Part shown: one piece after another, positions 8,041 to 15,840 of the stretch
Layout: each line of letters opens with the position of its first letter
How positions within the stretch are numbered: position 1 is the first letter of the stretch
Origin: Mycobacterium sp. HUMS_12744610
Lineage (GTDB): Bacteria; Actinomycetota; Actinomycetes; Mycobacteriales; Mycobacteriaceae
DNA: 64,000 nt
Reading direction: 5' to 3'
Assembly (NCBI RefSeq): GCF_041206865.1
Contig: NZ_JBGEDP010000001.1
Span: 1,178,001-1,242,000 of the forward strand
Program-made: the position numbers and the translations under genes
The notes under the pieces: generated by a model
Told to the model about the DNA's origin: nothing
Seen by the model: only the letters and a program-made list of their open reading frames with translations
Databases searched by the model: none

Positions 8041-8742
8041 TCAGGTGTTGCGGCCGCCGTTGACGCCCAGGATCTGACCGGTGATGTAGCCGGCCTCCTC
8101 GGAGACGAGGAAAGCGCACGCGGCGGCGATGTCTTCGGGCTTGCCCATCCGGCGCACCGGAGTGCGGGCGATGGTCTCCTCGATGCTGCCGAGGAACCCG
8201 TTCTTCTCGGCGGCGCGCAGCATGGGGGTGTCGATGAACCCCGGCGGCACGGCGTTGACCGTGATGCCGCTCGGCCCGTACTCGAGCGCGAGCGACTTGG
8301 TGAGCCCGTTGACCGCGGACTTGGCCGCCACGTAGTGGCTCATATAAGGAGCGCCGGAGTGGGTGCTCGACGAGGAGATGTTGACGATGCGGCCCCACCC
8401 GGCCTGCACCATGTCGGGCAGCACCGCCTGGATCGTGTGGAAGACCCCGTTGAGGTTGACGTCGATCACGCGCTGCCAGTCCTCGAACGTGAGGTTGTTG
8501 AACCGTTTGAACCCGTCCAGACCAGCGGCGTTCACCAGCACCGTCACGGGGCCCAGCTGGGCGCGGATCGCCGACAGGGCGGCGTCCACCTGCGACCGGT
8601 CGGTGACGTCGGCGGTGAATGCGAAATCGGCGTCGGACGGATTCAGGTCGAGCGTGGCGACATCGAGACCGTCGGCGCGCAGGCGGTTCGCCACGGCCAG
8701 CCCGATGCCGGAGCCGCCCCCGGTCACCACTGCGGTCTTCAT
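8041..8742 (-). CDS. Short-chain dehydrogenase/reductase (classical SDR)
   Basis: About 233 residues from ATG 8742. The Rossmann motif TGGGSGIGLAVANRL is at the N-terminus, followed by the NAAG strand, the catalytic Ser region VNISSSSTHSG, and Tyr-x-x-x-Lys in SHYVAAKSAVNGLTKSLALE. It ends with the typical TGQILGVNGGRNT. This is a classical NAD(P)-dependent SDR, with closest overall feel to 3-oxoacyl-ACP/beta-hydroxyacyl reductases. It is the first gene of the minus-strand operon leading to the mycofactocin-type SDR, ferredoxin and P450. An operator-like repeat lies 80 bp upstream at 8824. Confidence 0.9.
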   Translation of the reverse strand: MKTAVVTGGGSGIGLAVANRLRADGLDVATLDLNPSDADFAFTADVTDRSQVDAALSAIRAQLGPVTVLVNAAGLDGFKRFNNLTFEDWQRVIDVNLNGVFHTIQAVLPDMVQAGWGRIVNISSSSTHSGAPYMSHYVAAKSAVNGLTKSLALEYGPSGITVNAVPPGFIDTPMLRAAEKNGFLGSIEETIARTPVRRMGKPEDIAAACAFLVSEEAGYITGQILGVNGGRNT

Positions 8743-8823
8743 GTCCCCATCCACGGGGACGTCCCCGTCATCGACGTCATTGACGCGGCCATCTCATTCA
8801 CAAAGAATCTCCCTTACAATTAT

Positions 8824-8838
8824 GAGAACCTTACTCTC
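8824..8838. promoter_or_regulatory. Degenerate operator-like inverted repeat (site 2)
   Basis: GAGAACCTTACTCTC keeps the GAGAAY-N3-AxTCTC layout of the perfect sites at 3292 and 33287, with one changed base in each arm. It lies in the 300-bp spacer upstream of the SDR-ferredoxin-P450 operon (start 8742) and the rightward ALDH remnant (9043). The spacer otherwise shows nothing I recognise. Confidence 0.4.
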
Positions 8839-9042
8839 ACGCCGGATCGGCGTGCAACATCGCCGCGAAACCGCGCTCAGCCTGCGCCGAGGGGCCTGTG
8901 GAGCCGCCGTGGGAGCGTTTGTGCCGCTGGTCAGCGCGCTGATCCCGACCGCGGGACTTTCTTGAATTTTCGAGACACGAATGTAAGATTCGCCCCGTAG
9001 GAGAACCAAATTTTCGTGACCGGCACCACAATAAGGGGTACG

Positions 9043-9162
9043 AATGCCAGTGCAGGACACCGCGGAAGCAGTCGCGGACGCGGCGGCGGCCCGGCAGGCA
9101 TTCGACACCACCAGCCGGTCGACCGATGTTGCGTCCCGGATCCGCTGCCTCGACCAGCCCAG
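9043..9162 (+). pseudogene. Possible aldehyde dehydrogenase fragment
   Basis: From ATG 9043 the translation includes AAAARQAFDTTSRSTDVASR and then IRCL, closely resembling the early helix region of mycobacterial aldehyde dehydrogenases (A..AF..T.WS.DVA.R.RCL), which normally sits about 50-70 residues into a roughly 490-residue enzyme. Nothing else of an aldehyde dehydrogenase follows; the frame ends at TGA near 9211 and a CoA-transferase begins. I read it as a deletion remnant. Chance resemblance is possible because the match is about 30 residues. Confidence 0.4.
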
Positions 9163-9210
9163 CCCCGACTGCTTGAAGCCCCCGACAAGGCGCGAGACGG
9201 GTGGTCGCGC

Positions 9211-10414
9211 GTGAGGCCGCTGGAGGGCATCCGCGTCCTGGAGGTCGCAATGTACGGGTTCGTCCCGTCGGCCGGCGCGGTGCTGGCCGAATGGGGCGCC
9301 GACGTGATCAAGGTCGCACGCGGTGACCGGTGACCCGCAGCGCGGCCTGCGGCAGACCGGCATGCTGCGCGTCGAGGGCGACCCGAACCCCAACATCGAA
9401 CACGCCAACCGGCTCAAGCGAAGCATCGGGCTGGACATGTCGATACCCGAGGGCAAGGACGTGCTCTACGAGCTGGTTCGCCGCTCGGACGTGTTCCTGA
9501 CCAGCTTCCTGCCCGGACACCGCAAGAAGTTCGGCATCGACGTCGACGACATCCGCGCGGTCAACCCCGACATCATCTACGCGCGCGGCAGCGCGCTCGG
9601 CCCGCGCGGCGCGGAGTCGGAGAAGGGCGGCTACGACATGACCGCCTTCTGGTGCCGGGCCGGAACCGCCGCCACCATCACGCCGCCCGGGACGCCGGGC
9701 ATGATCGGGCCGCCCGGGCCGGCCTACGGCGACACGATCTCGGGCACCAACCTCGCCGGTGGCATCGCCGCGGCGCTGCTCAAGCGGGAGCGCACCGGCG
9801 AGCCGTCGGTCGTGGACGTCTCGCTGCTGGGCAGCGGCCTGTGGTCGATGGGCCACACGGTGGCGTTGACGACGCATCTGGGTCAGCGACTGGAGGCGCC
9901 GCCGCCCGGTGTGCACGGCTCGCCGATCAACCCGCTGGTGGGGGTGTACGCGACATCGGACGGCCGCTACATCTCCCTGGTGATGATGCAGCCCACCAAG
10001 TTCTGGGCCGACGTGTGCCGCCACGTCGACCTACCGGAACTGGCCGACGACCCGCGGTTCTCCACGACGGAGAAGATCGCCGCCAACACCGCCGACGCGG
10101 TGGAGATCCTGACCAAGGCCATCGGTGCGCGCACGCTGGCCGAGTGGCGCGAACGCTTCGCCACGCTCGCGGGGCCGTGGGCCCCGGTCCAGGACACCCT
10201 GCAGGCCGCCGACGACGCACAGGTCCGGTCCAACGAGTACATCGTGCGCGCGGGCGAACTCGAACTCGTCGCCAACCCGGTCCAGTTCGATGTCGGAGCC
10301 CCGCAGACGGGCCCGGCGCCCGGGTTCGCCGAGCAGACCGACGAGATCCTGATGGAGATCGGCCTCGACTGGGACCGCATCATCGAGCTCAAGACGGCCG
10401 GCGCCGTCACCTAG
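9211..10414 (+). pseudogene. CaiB/BaiF (family III) CoA-transferase, frameshifted
   Basis: The N-terminus from GTG 9211 reads RPLEGIRVLEVAMYGFVPSA and GADVIKV, the standard family III CoA-transferase opening. The frame then stops at 9331. The remainder (TGDPQRGLRQTGML through GFAEQTDEILMEIGLDWDRI) continues in another frame to TAG 10414. Restoring two bases near 9318 (GTCG[AG]CACGCG) gives the expected KVEHAVTGDP, so a 2-bp deletion is the simplest explanation. The conserved aspartate nucleophile region is the GPPGPAYGDTISG segment. The intact enzyme, about 400 residues, would move CoA between carboxylic acids. It sits between the P450 operon and the mce operon, fitting a lipid catabolic cluster. 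Whether it is a real pseudogene or a sequence error is open. Confidence 0.8.
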
Positions 10415-10444
10415 GACCAACGTTGCCAGCGACGCTCGAGCCGA

Positions 10445-10470
10445 CCGCCACTTCCGTTGGAACGTGGCGG
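10445..10470. terminator. Hairpin after CoA-transferase gene
   Basis: CCGCCACTTCC and GGAACGTGGCGG pair almost completely around a GTT loop (one bulged base), 30 bp past the CoA-transferase stop. No T-run follows, so this could be a weak terminator or simply an mRNA-protecting stem. Confidence 0.35.
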
Positions 10471-10636
10471 TACTTCCCGGATTCTGTGAATACGGGCCGC
10501 CTGATAACGGTTGCGCGGTTTGGGTTCCGCCTGGACGCCGCATGAGTCATAATCGCCGGACGCTTCAAGCCATGGGGGCTTGTTCGGCCACCTGTGTTTC
10601 GGAGTGTCCACTCACGCAACAGAACGGAGGACCGGC

Positions 10637-10762
10637 GTGAGGACGGTCGACGCTGTAGCCGCGACCGCCGGCCACGTCCGGCGGCCCCGGATCGGTCTGG
10701 CGCACAGCGTGGTTCGTTCCGATGCCACAAGTCCGGAGGAGCGTGGCAACGATGGCGAGTAG
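10637..10762 (+). CDS. Candidate 41-residue leader ORF upstream of yrbEA
   Basis: GTG at 10637 has an excellent ribosome binding site (GGAGG, six-base spacing). The 41-residue frame ends at TAG 10762, overlapping the chosen yrbEA start at 10752, which would allow translational coupling. The peptide is Arg/Ala-rich and has no recognisable domain. The region from 10415 to here is otherwise without genes. The product is probably minor, or the site is a leader for the mce operon. Confidence 0.3.
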   Translation: MRTVDAVAATAGHVRRPRIGLAHSVVRSDATSPEERGNDGE

Positions 10763-11558
10763 AGGCGCGGAGCGCTGGACAGCGGGCATCTCGCTGGGGC
10801 GCGGCTCGAAGCCCATGGAGGCCATCGGTGGCCTGTTCGCGATGTCGGCCGACGCGGTCCGGTTCCTGTTCCGCCGGCCCTTCCAATGGCGCGAGTTCCT
10901 CGAACAGTCGTGGTTCGTCGCGCGGGTCGCGATCGCGCCCACCTTGCTGGTGGCCATCCCCTTCACCGTGCTGGTCAGCTTCACCCTCAACATCCTGTTG
11001 CGGGAACTCGGTGCCGCGGACCTCTCCGGTGCGGGTGCCGCGTTCGGCGCGGTGACCCAGGTCGGTCCCATGGTGACGGTGCTGATCGTGGCCGGCGCCG
11101 GGGCCACGGCGATGTGCGCGGACCTGGGATCGCGAACGATCCGCGAGGAGATCGACGCGATGGAGGTGCTGGGCATCAACCCGATCCAGCGCCTGGTGAC
11201 CCCCCGCATGCTGGCGGCGGGACTGGTGGCCCTGCTGCTCAACAGCCTGGTGGTCATCATCGGCATCGTGGGCGGATACGTCTTCTCGGTGTTCGTCCAG
11301 GACGTCAACCCCGGCGCGTTCGCCGCCGGCATCACCCTGCTCACCGGCGTGCCCGAGGTCATCATCTCCTGCGTCAAGGCAGCGCTTTTCGGTCTGATCG
11401 CCGGGCTGGTCGCGTGCTACCGCGGGCTGACGATCACCTCCGGTGGCGCCAAGGCCGTCGGCAACGCCGTCAATGAGACGGTGGTCTACGCGTTCATGTC
11501 GCTGTTCGTGGTCAACGTCGTCGTCACCGCGATCGGCATCCGGATGTCGGCCAAGTAG
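10752..11558 (+). CDS. yrbEA: YrbE-type MCE permease A
   Basis: The protein is about 268 residues from ATG 10752 (GTG 10743 after GGAGGAG is an alternative). It is a MlaE/YrbE permease: several hydrophobic segments, e.g. VAIPFTVLVSFTLNILL and LVALLLNSLVVIIGIVGGYV, and the conserved EQ-loop-like cytoplasmic helix SRTIREEIDAMEVLGINPIQ, which couples to the Mkl-type ATPase encoded elsewhere. It forms the inner-membrane channel of an Mce lipid importer together with the following gene. It opens an eight-gene rightward operon with the canonical order yrbEA-yrbEB-mceA to mceF. Which numbered mce operon this is (it is not obviously mce1-4) cannot be fixed from sequence alone. Confidence 0.93.
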   Translation: MASRGAERWTAGISLGRGSKPMEAIGGLFAMSADAVRFLFRRPFQWREFLEQSWFVARVAIAPTLLVAIPFTVLVSFTLNILLRELGAADLSGAGAAFGAVTQVGPMVTVLIVAGAGATAMCADLGSRTIREEIDAMEVLGINPIQRLVTPRMLAAGLVALLLNSLVVIIGIVGGYVFSVFVQDVNPGAFAAGITLLTGVPEVIISCVKAALFGLIAGLVACYRGLTITSGGAKAVGNAVNETVVYAFMSLFVVNVVVTAIGIRMSAK

Positions 11559-11589
11559 AAGAACTCCGAAGGAGGTGTGAGGACACACT

Positions 11590-12435
11590 GTGACGCTGCG
11601 AGCCGCCTACCCGCGTCTGACGCGACAACTCGACAAGCCGGTCGCCACCTTGGGCCGAATCGGCGATCACACGCTCTTCTACGGCAAGGCGCTCGCCGGC
11701 GTTCCGTTCGCGTTCACGCACTACCGGCGGGAAGTCATTCGCCTGGTCGCCGAAATCAGCATGGGCGCCGGGACTTTGGCCATGATCGGCGGGACCCTGG
11801 CGATCGTGGGCTTTTTGACCCTGGCCGCCGGCGGCACGCTGGCCGTGCAGGGCTACAGCTCGCTGGGCAACATCGGCATCGAGGCGCTGACGGGTTTTTT
11901 GGCGGCCTTCATCAACGTTCGCATCGCGGCGCCGATCGTCGCGGGAATCGGTCTCGCGGCCACGTTCGGTGCCGGCGTCACCGCGCAGTTGGGTGCCATG
12001 CGGATCAACGAGGAGATCGACGCGCTGGAATCCATGGCGATTCGGCCGGTGTCCTACCTGGTGAGCACCCGCATCGTGGCCGGGATGCTGGCCATCACCC
12101 CGTTGTATTCGATCGCCGTCATCCTGTCTTTCATGGCCAGCCAGTTCGTGACGGTGGTGTTGTTCGGCCAGTCCGGCGGCCTGTACCAGCACTACTTCAC
12201 GACCTTCCTGAACCCCATCGACCTGTTGTGGTCGTTCCTGCAAGCCGTTTTGATGGCGCTCACGATCTTGTTGATCCATACGTACTTCGGTTACTTCGCC
12301 TCCGGCGGGCCGGCCGGTGTCGGCGTCGCGACCGGCAACGCGGTGCGCACGTCGCTGATCGTGGTCGTCTCGGTGACGCTGCTGGTATCGCTGTCCATCT
12401 ATGGCTCCAACGGCAACTTCCACTTGTCCGGGTAG
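11590..12435 (+). CDS. yrbEB: YrbE-type MCE permease B
   Basis: A 281-residue permease from GTG 11590, downstream of GAAGGAGG. It shares the MlaE/YrbE fold with the previous gene: hydrophobic segments such as LAIVGFLTLAAGGTLAV and LSFMASQFVTVVLF, and the conserved cytoplasmic EINEEID-type loop GAMRINEEIDALESMAIRP. It pairs with YrbEA to form the heterodimeric permease of the Mce complex, energised by an Mkl/MceG ATPase that is not in this window. It lies 31 bp after yrbEA and 15 bp before mceA. Confidence 0.94.
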   Translation: MTLRAAYPRLTRQLDKPVATLGRIGDHTLFYGKALAGVPFAFTHYRREVIRLVAEISMGAGTLAMIGGTLAIVGFLTLAAGGTLAVQGYSSLGNIGIEALTGFLAAFINVRIAAPIVAGIGLAATFGAGVTAQLGAMRINEEIDALESMAIRPVSYLVSTRIVAGMLAITPLYSIAVILSFMASQFVTVVLFGQSGGLYQHYFTTFLNPIDLLWSFLQAVLMALTILLIHTYFGYFASGGPAGVGVATGNAVRTSLIVVVSVTLLVSLSIYGSNGNFHLSG

Positions 12436-12450
12436 CGCAGGAGACATGAC

Positions 12451-13728
12451 GTGACGGAGCATCTCGGTCCCGGCCCCATCCATCGTTCGGAAACCACCAG
12501 CGCCGCAAGACCGGTCGCGGCGGCGCCCGGCAGTCACTTCGGCGCGGAGTCGTATGCCCGCCCCCTGGCGGGCCTGGCGACCATCGTGGTGGTCGCCGCG
12601 ATCGTCGGCGTCGCCGTGGGCCTGTTCCAGGGCGACTTCACCACGAGCATCCCGGTTACCGTGGTCTCGCAGCGTGCGGGCCTGGTGATGAACCCCGACG
12701 CCAAGGTGAAGATGCGCGGAGTCGAGGTGGGCAAGGTCGCCTCGATCGACGTGCGGCCCGACGGTCAGGCCGTCCTGCACCTTGCGCTCGAGCCCTCGCA
12801 GCTGCACTTCATTCCCGCCAATGTGCTCGTCGACATCGCCTCGACCTCCGTCTTCGGCGCCAAGTTCGTCGAACTGATACCGCCGGCCCAGCCCTCGGCG
12901 CAGGCGTTGCACCCCGGTCAGGTCCTCGAGGGCAAGCACGTCACCGTCGAGATCAACACGGTGTTCCAGCAACTCACGTCGTTGTTGTCGACCATCGATC
13001 CGGCCAAGCTCAACGAAACCCTCGGCGCGCTCGCGTCGGCGGTCAATGGGCGGGGCCACAAGATCGGCCAGATGCTGTCCGACCTGGATTCGTTCCTGGC
13101 CAAGCAGGAGCCCAGCCTGCCCGCGCTGAGTCACGACCTCGAGGTCCTGCCCGCGGTCAGCAACGCCTACGCCGACGCGGCGCCGGATCTCCTCGCCACG
13201 GCCGACAACACGGTCAAGCTGAGCAAGTCGATCGTCGACGAGCAACAAAACCTGGATGCCTTCCTGATGAGCTCGATTGGCTTGGCCGACATGGGCAACG
13301 ACGTGTTAGGCGGCAACAGGCAGGCACTGACCGACGTCCTGCATCTGGCGGCGCCGACCACCGACCTGCTCAACGAGTACCACCAGGCGCTGTGGTGCGG
13401 CATCGCTGGATCGCTGGTGAACCTCAAGGCTCCGCCCCTGCCCGAGCCGATGGTCAAGGTGGCGGTCTACCTCGGTTTCGGCGCCGAACGCTACCGCTAT
13501 CCCGCCAACCTGCCGAAGGTGGCCGCGACCGGCGGTCCCCAGTGCCAGGACCTGCCCGTGGTGCCGTTCGATGTCGCTCCACCTTTCGTGGTGGCCGACG
13601 TCGGCGCCAACCCGCAGGAGTACGGCAACCCGCAATTGCTGCTCAACTCCGACGCGCTCAAACAGTTGCTGTACGGCCCGATCGACGGGCCACCGCGCAA
13701 CTCCTTCCAGGTGGGACAACCCGGATGA
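12451..13728 (+). CDS. mceA: MCE family protein, MceA position
   Basis: 425 residues from GTG 12451. There is one N-terminal membrane helix (LAGLATIVVVAAIVGVAVGL, about residues 39-59), then the MCE/MlaD domain (SQRAGLVMNPDAKVKMRGVE, VGKVASIDVRPDG), then a long helical region and a Cys-containing C-terminal domain (GGPQCQDLPVVPFD). MceA-F proteins assemble as a hexamer with a hydrophobic tunnel across the periplasm and shuttle lipids or sterols to YrbE. The extra N-terminal 35 polar residues before the helix are typical of MceA. It overlaps mceB by four bases (ATGA). Confidence 0.94.
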   Translation: MTEHLGPGPIHRSETTSAARPVAAAPGSHFGAESYARPLAGLATIVVVAAIVGVAVGLFQGDFTTSIPVTVVSQRAGLVMNPDAKVKMRGVEVGKVASIDVRPDGQAVLHLALEPSQLHFIPANVLVDIASTSVFGAKFVELIPPAQPSAQALHPGQVLEGKHVTVEINTVFQQLTSLLSTIDPAKLNETLGALASAVNGRGHKIGQMLSDLDSFLAKQEPSLPALSHDLEVLPAVSNAYADAAPDLLATADNTVKLSKSIVDEQQNLDAFLMSSIGLADMGNDVLGGNRQALTDVLHLAAPTTDLLNEYHQALWCGIAGSLVNLKAPPLPEPMVKVAVYLGFGAERYRYPANLPKVAATGGPQCQDLPVVPFDVAPPFVVADVGANPQEYGNPQLLLNSDALKQLLYGPIDGPPRNSFQVGQPG

Positions 13729-14765
13729 GCGGCTCGCGCGCGATGATCATCAAGTTCGGGGCGTTCGCCGCCGTGATGATCCTGTTGACGGTGTTCCTGT
13801 TCTTCATCTTCGGGCAGTACACCACCGGTTCGACGAACGGGTACTCGGCACAGTTCACCGACGTGTCACGGCTCAAGCCCGGCGAGACCGTGCGGGTCGC
13901 CGGGGTGCGGGTGGGTACGGTCAACAGCGTTTCGCTGCGTCCGGACAAAACGGTTCTCGTGAAGTTCGACGCGGAGCGGAAAGTCGTGCTCACCAACGGA
14001 ACCCGGGCTGTGATCCGCTACCTGAACCTGGTCGGCGACCGCTACCTCGAACTCGTCGACGGCCCCGGATCCACCAAGTTGCTGCCGCCCGGCTCGGAGA
14101 TCCCGATCGATCGCACGGCACCGGCCCTCGACATCGACCTGCTGCTCGGTGGGCTGAAGCCGGTTACCCAGGGCCTCAACCCGCAGGACGTCAACGCGCT
14201 GAGCGCCTCGCTCATCCAGGTCTTCCAGGGCGAGGGCGACACCCTGCAGTCGCTGATGGCCAAGTCGTCGTCCTTTTCGAACGCGTTGGCCGACAACAAC
14301 GAGACGGTGCAGGCGCTGATCGACAACCTCAACACCGTGGTGGGCACGGTCGACAAGGAGGGCAATAAATTCTCCGGGGCCATCGAGCGCCTCGAGAAAT
14401 TGGTCAGCGGACTGTCGCAGGATCGCGACACCATCGGTACCGCGATCACCGCCCTGGACAATGGAACCGCGTCGATCGCGAGTCTGCTGGGACGCGCCCG
14501 CGCGCCCCTGGCCGGCACCGTGGACCAGTTGAATCGGTTGGCCCCTCTGCTGGACAAGGACAAGAACCTCCTCGACATCTCGCTGCAAAAACTGCCGAAC
14601 AACTACCGGAAGCTGACCAGGCTCGGCGCCTACGGTGCCTGGTTCCCCTACTATCTGTGCGGTCTGGCGCTGCGTGTATCCGATCTGCAGTACCGGACGG
14701 TCGAGGTGGGTATCAACCACCAGGTCACCGGGAGATGCGCGGAACCGAAGGATCCCGATGAATAA
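13725..14765 (+). CDS. mceB: MCE family protein, MceB position
   Basis: 346 residues, ATG overlapping the mceA stop. The N-terminal anchor is FAAVMILLTVFLFFIFGQY. The MCE domain follows with DVSRLKPGETVRVAGVRVGT and VIRYLNLVGDRYLEL. The coiled region after residue 150 (e.g. DNNETVQALIDNLNTVVGTV) is the helical barrel segment. The short C-terminus contains two Cys (YYLCGLALR and GRCAEP), as is usual for MceB. It overlaps mceC by eight bases. Confidence 0.94.
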   Translation: MSGSRAMIIKFGAFAAVMILLTVFLFFIFGQYTTGSTNGYSAQFTDVSRLKPGETVRVAGVRVGTVNSVSLRPDKTVLVKFDAERKVVLTNGTRAVIRYLNLVGDRYLELVDGPGSTKLLPPGSEIPIDRTAPALDIDLLLGGLKPVTQGLNPQDVNALSASLIQVFQGEGDTLQSLMAKSSSFSNALADNNETVQALIDNLNTVVGTVDKEGNKFSGAIERLEKLVSGLSQDRDTIGTAITALDNGTASIASLLGRARAPLAGTVDQLNRLAPLLDKDKNLLDISLQKLPNNYRKLTRLGAYGAWFPYYLCGLALRVSDLQYRTVEVGINHQVTGRCAEPKDPDE

Positions 14766-15840
14766 GTACCGCGGAGCAGGCCTCATTCGAGCCGGGTTCA
14801 TCGGCGCCGTCCTGATAATGCTGGTCATTGCCGTCGGGCTGAATCCCGACCAGCTGATACAGCGGGCTACCACGGTCCGGTACCAGGCGTTGTTCTCCGA
14901 TGCCGGCGGTCTCGCCCAGGGCAATGACGTGACGGTGTCAGGCATGAAGGTGGGCAGCGTGACCGGCATGGCGCTGCAGCACGGCGACGTGCTGGTGACG
15001 TTCACCGTCAACGGGAACGTCGGGCTCGGGTCGGCCAGCACCGCACACATCAGGACAGGCTCGCTGCTGGGACAACGAGTGCTGACCGTCGAGTCCGCCG
15101 GCAGCGGCACCATGCGCCCGATGACCGTCATCCCGGCGTCGCGCACGTCGTCCCCCTACTCGCTGTCGGAGGCCATCAGCGACCTGGCGACCGACGTCAA
15201 GGGGACCAACACCGAATCGCTCAACCAGTCCCTCGACACTTTGTCCGCGACCCTGGATCAGGTTGCGCCGCAACTGGGGCCCACGTTCGACAGCCTGACC
15301 CGGATTTCCAAGACCCTCAATGCCCGTAACGAGACACTCGGCGAGTTGCTCAAGGGTGCCGGCGACGTCACCGGCATCCTGTCGCAACGCAGCAACCAAC
15401 TGAACACGTTGATCCTCAACGCCAATGACCTCCTGTCCATGCTGGTCACGCGACGGCAGGCGATCGTCCGGCTGTTGTCCAGCACCTCCGCGGTGGCCAG
15501 GCAGTTGTCCGGTCTGGTGCACGACAACGAGGCGAAGTTGGCGCCGTCGCTGGAGAAATTGAACTCCGTGACCGCGATGTTGGAGAAGAACCGCGACAAC
15601 CTCTCCAAAGCGCTGCCCGGCCTTGCGAAGTACGAGCTGACGCAGGGGGAGACCGTGTCCAGCGGGTTCTACTACAACCCGCTCATCCCGAACCTGTTCC
15701 AGCTGCAATTCTTCCAATGGCTGTTCGACTACGCGTTCGGCTTCCGCGCCTACGGCGCTCCCGGTCAACCCCCGGACACCGCCGGACCGCGCGCGTTGCT
15801 CCCGTTCCCGTTCAACATGCAACCGGGAGGTTCGCGGTGA
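14758..15840 (+). CDS. mceC: MCE family protein, MceC position
   Basis: 360 residues from ATG 14758 within the end of mceB. It has a membrane anchor (IGAVLIMLVIAVGL), an MCE domain with FSDAGGLAQGNDVTVSGMKV and GSLLGQRVLTVES, and then a long alpha-helical segment (ATLDQVAPQLGPTFDSL and following). The tail is proline-rich (GAPGQPPDTAGPRALLPFP). It is shorter at the C-terminus than many MceC proteins, which carry a longer Pro-rich tail. Its stop overlaps the mceD start. Confidence 0.93.
   Translation: MNKYRGAGLIRAGFIGAVLIMLVIAVGLNPDQLIQRATTVRYQALFSDAGGLAQGNDVTVSGMKVGSVTGMALQHGDVLVTFTVNGNVGLGSASTAHIRTGSLLGQRVLTVESAGSGTMRPMTVIPASRTSSPYSLSEAISDLATDVKGTNTESLNQSLDTLSATLDQVAPQLGPTFDSLTRISKTLNARNETLGELLKGAGDVTGILSQRSNQLNTLILNANDLLSMLVTRRQAIVRLLSSTSAVARQLSGLVHDNEAKLAPSLEKLNSVTAMLEKNRDNLSKALPGLAKYELTQGETVSSGFYYNPLIPNLFQLQFFQWLFDYAFGFRAYGAPGQPPDTAGPRALLPFPFNMQPGGSR

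Noticed and set aside
9148..9180. Minus-strand GGFKQSGLG, resembling the aldehyde dehydrogenase C-terminal motif
   Set aside because: Flanking residues on that strand do not match an aldehyde dehydrogenase and the region is better explained by plus-strand genes; kept only as a curiosity.
10445..10470. Hairpin after the CoA-transferase as a definite intrinsic terminator
   Set aside because: No T-run follows; kept only as a low-confidence feature.
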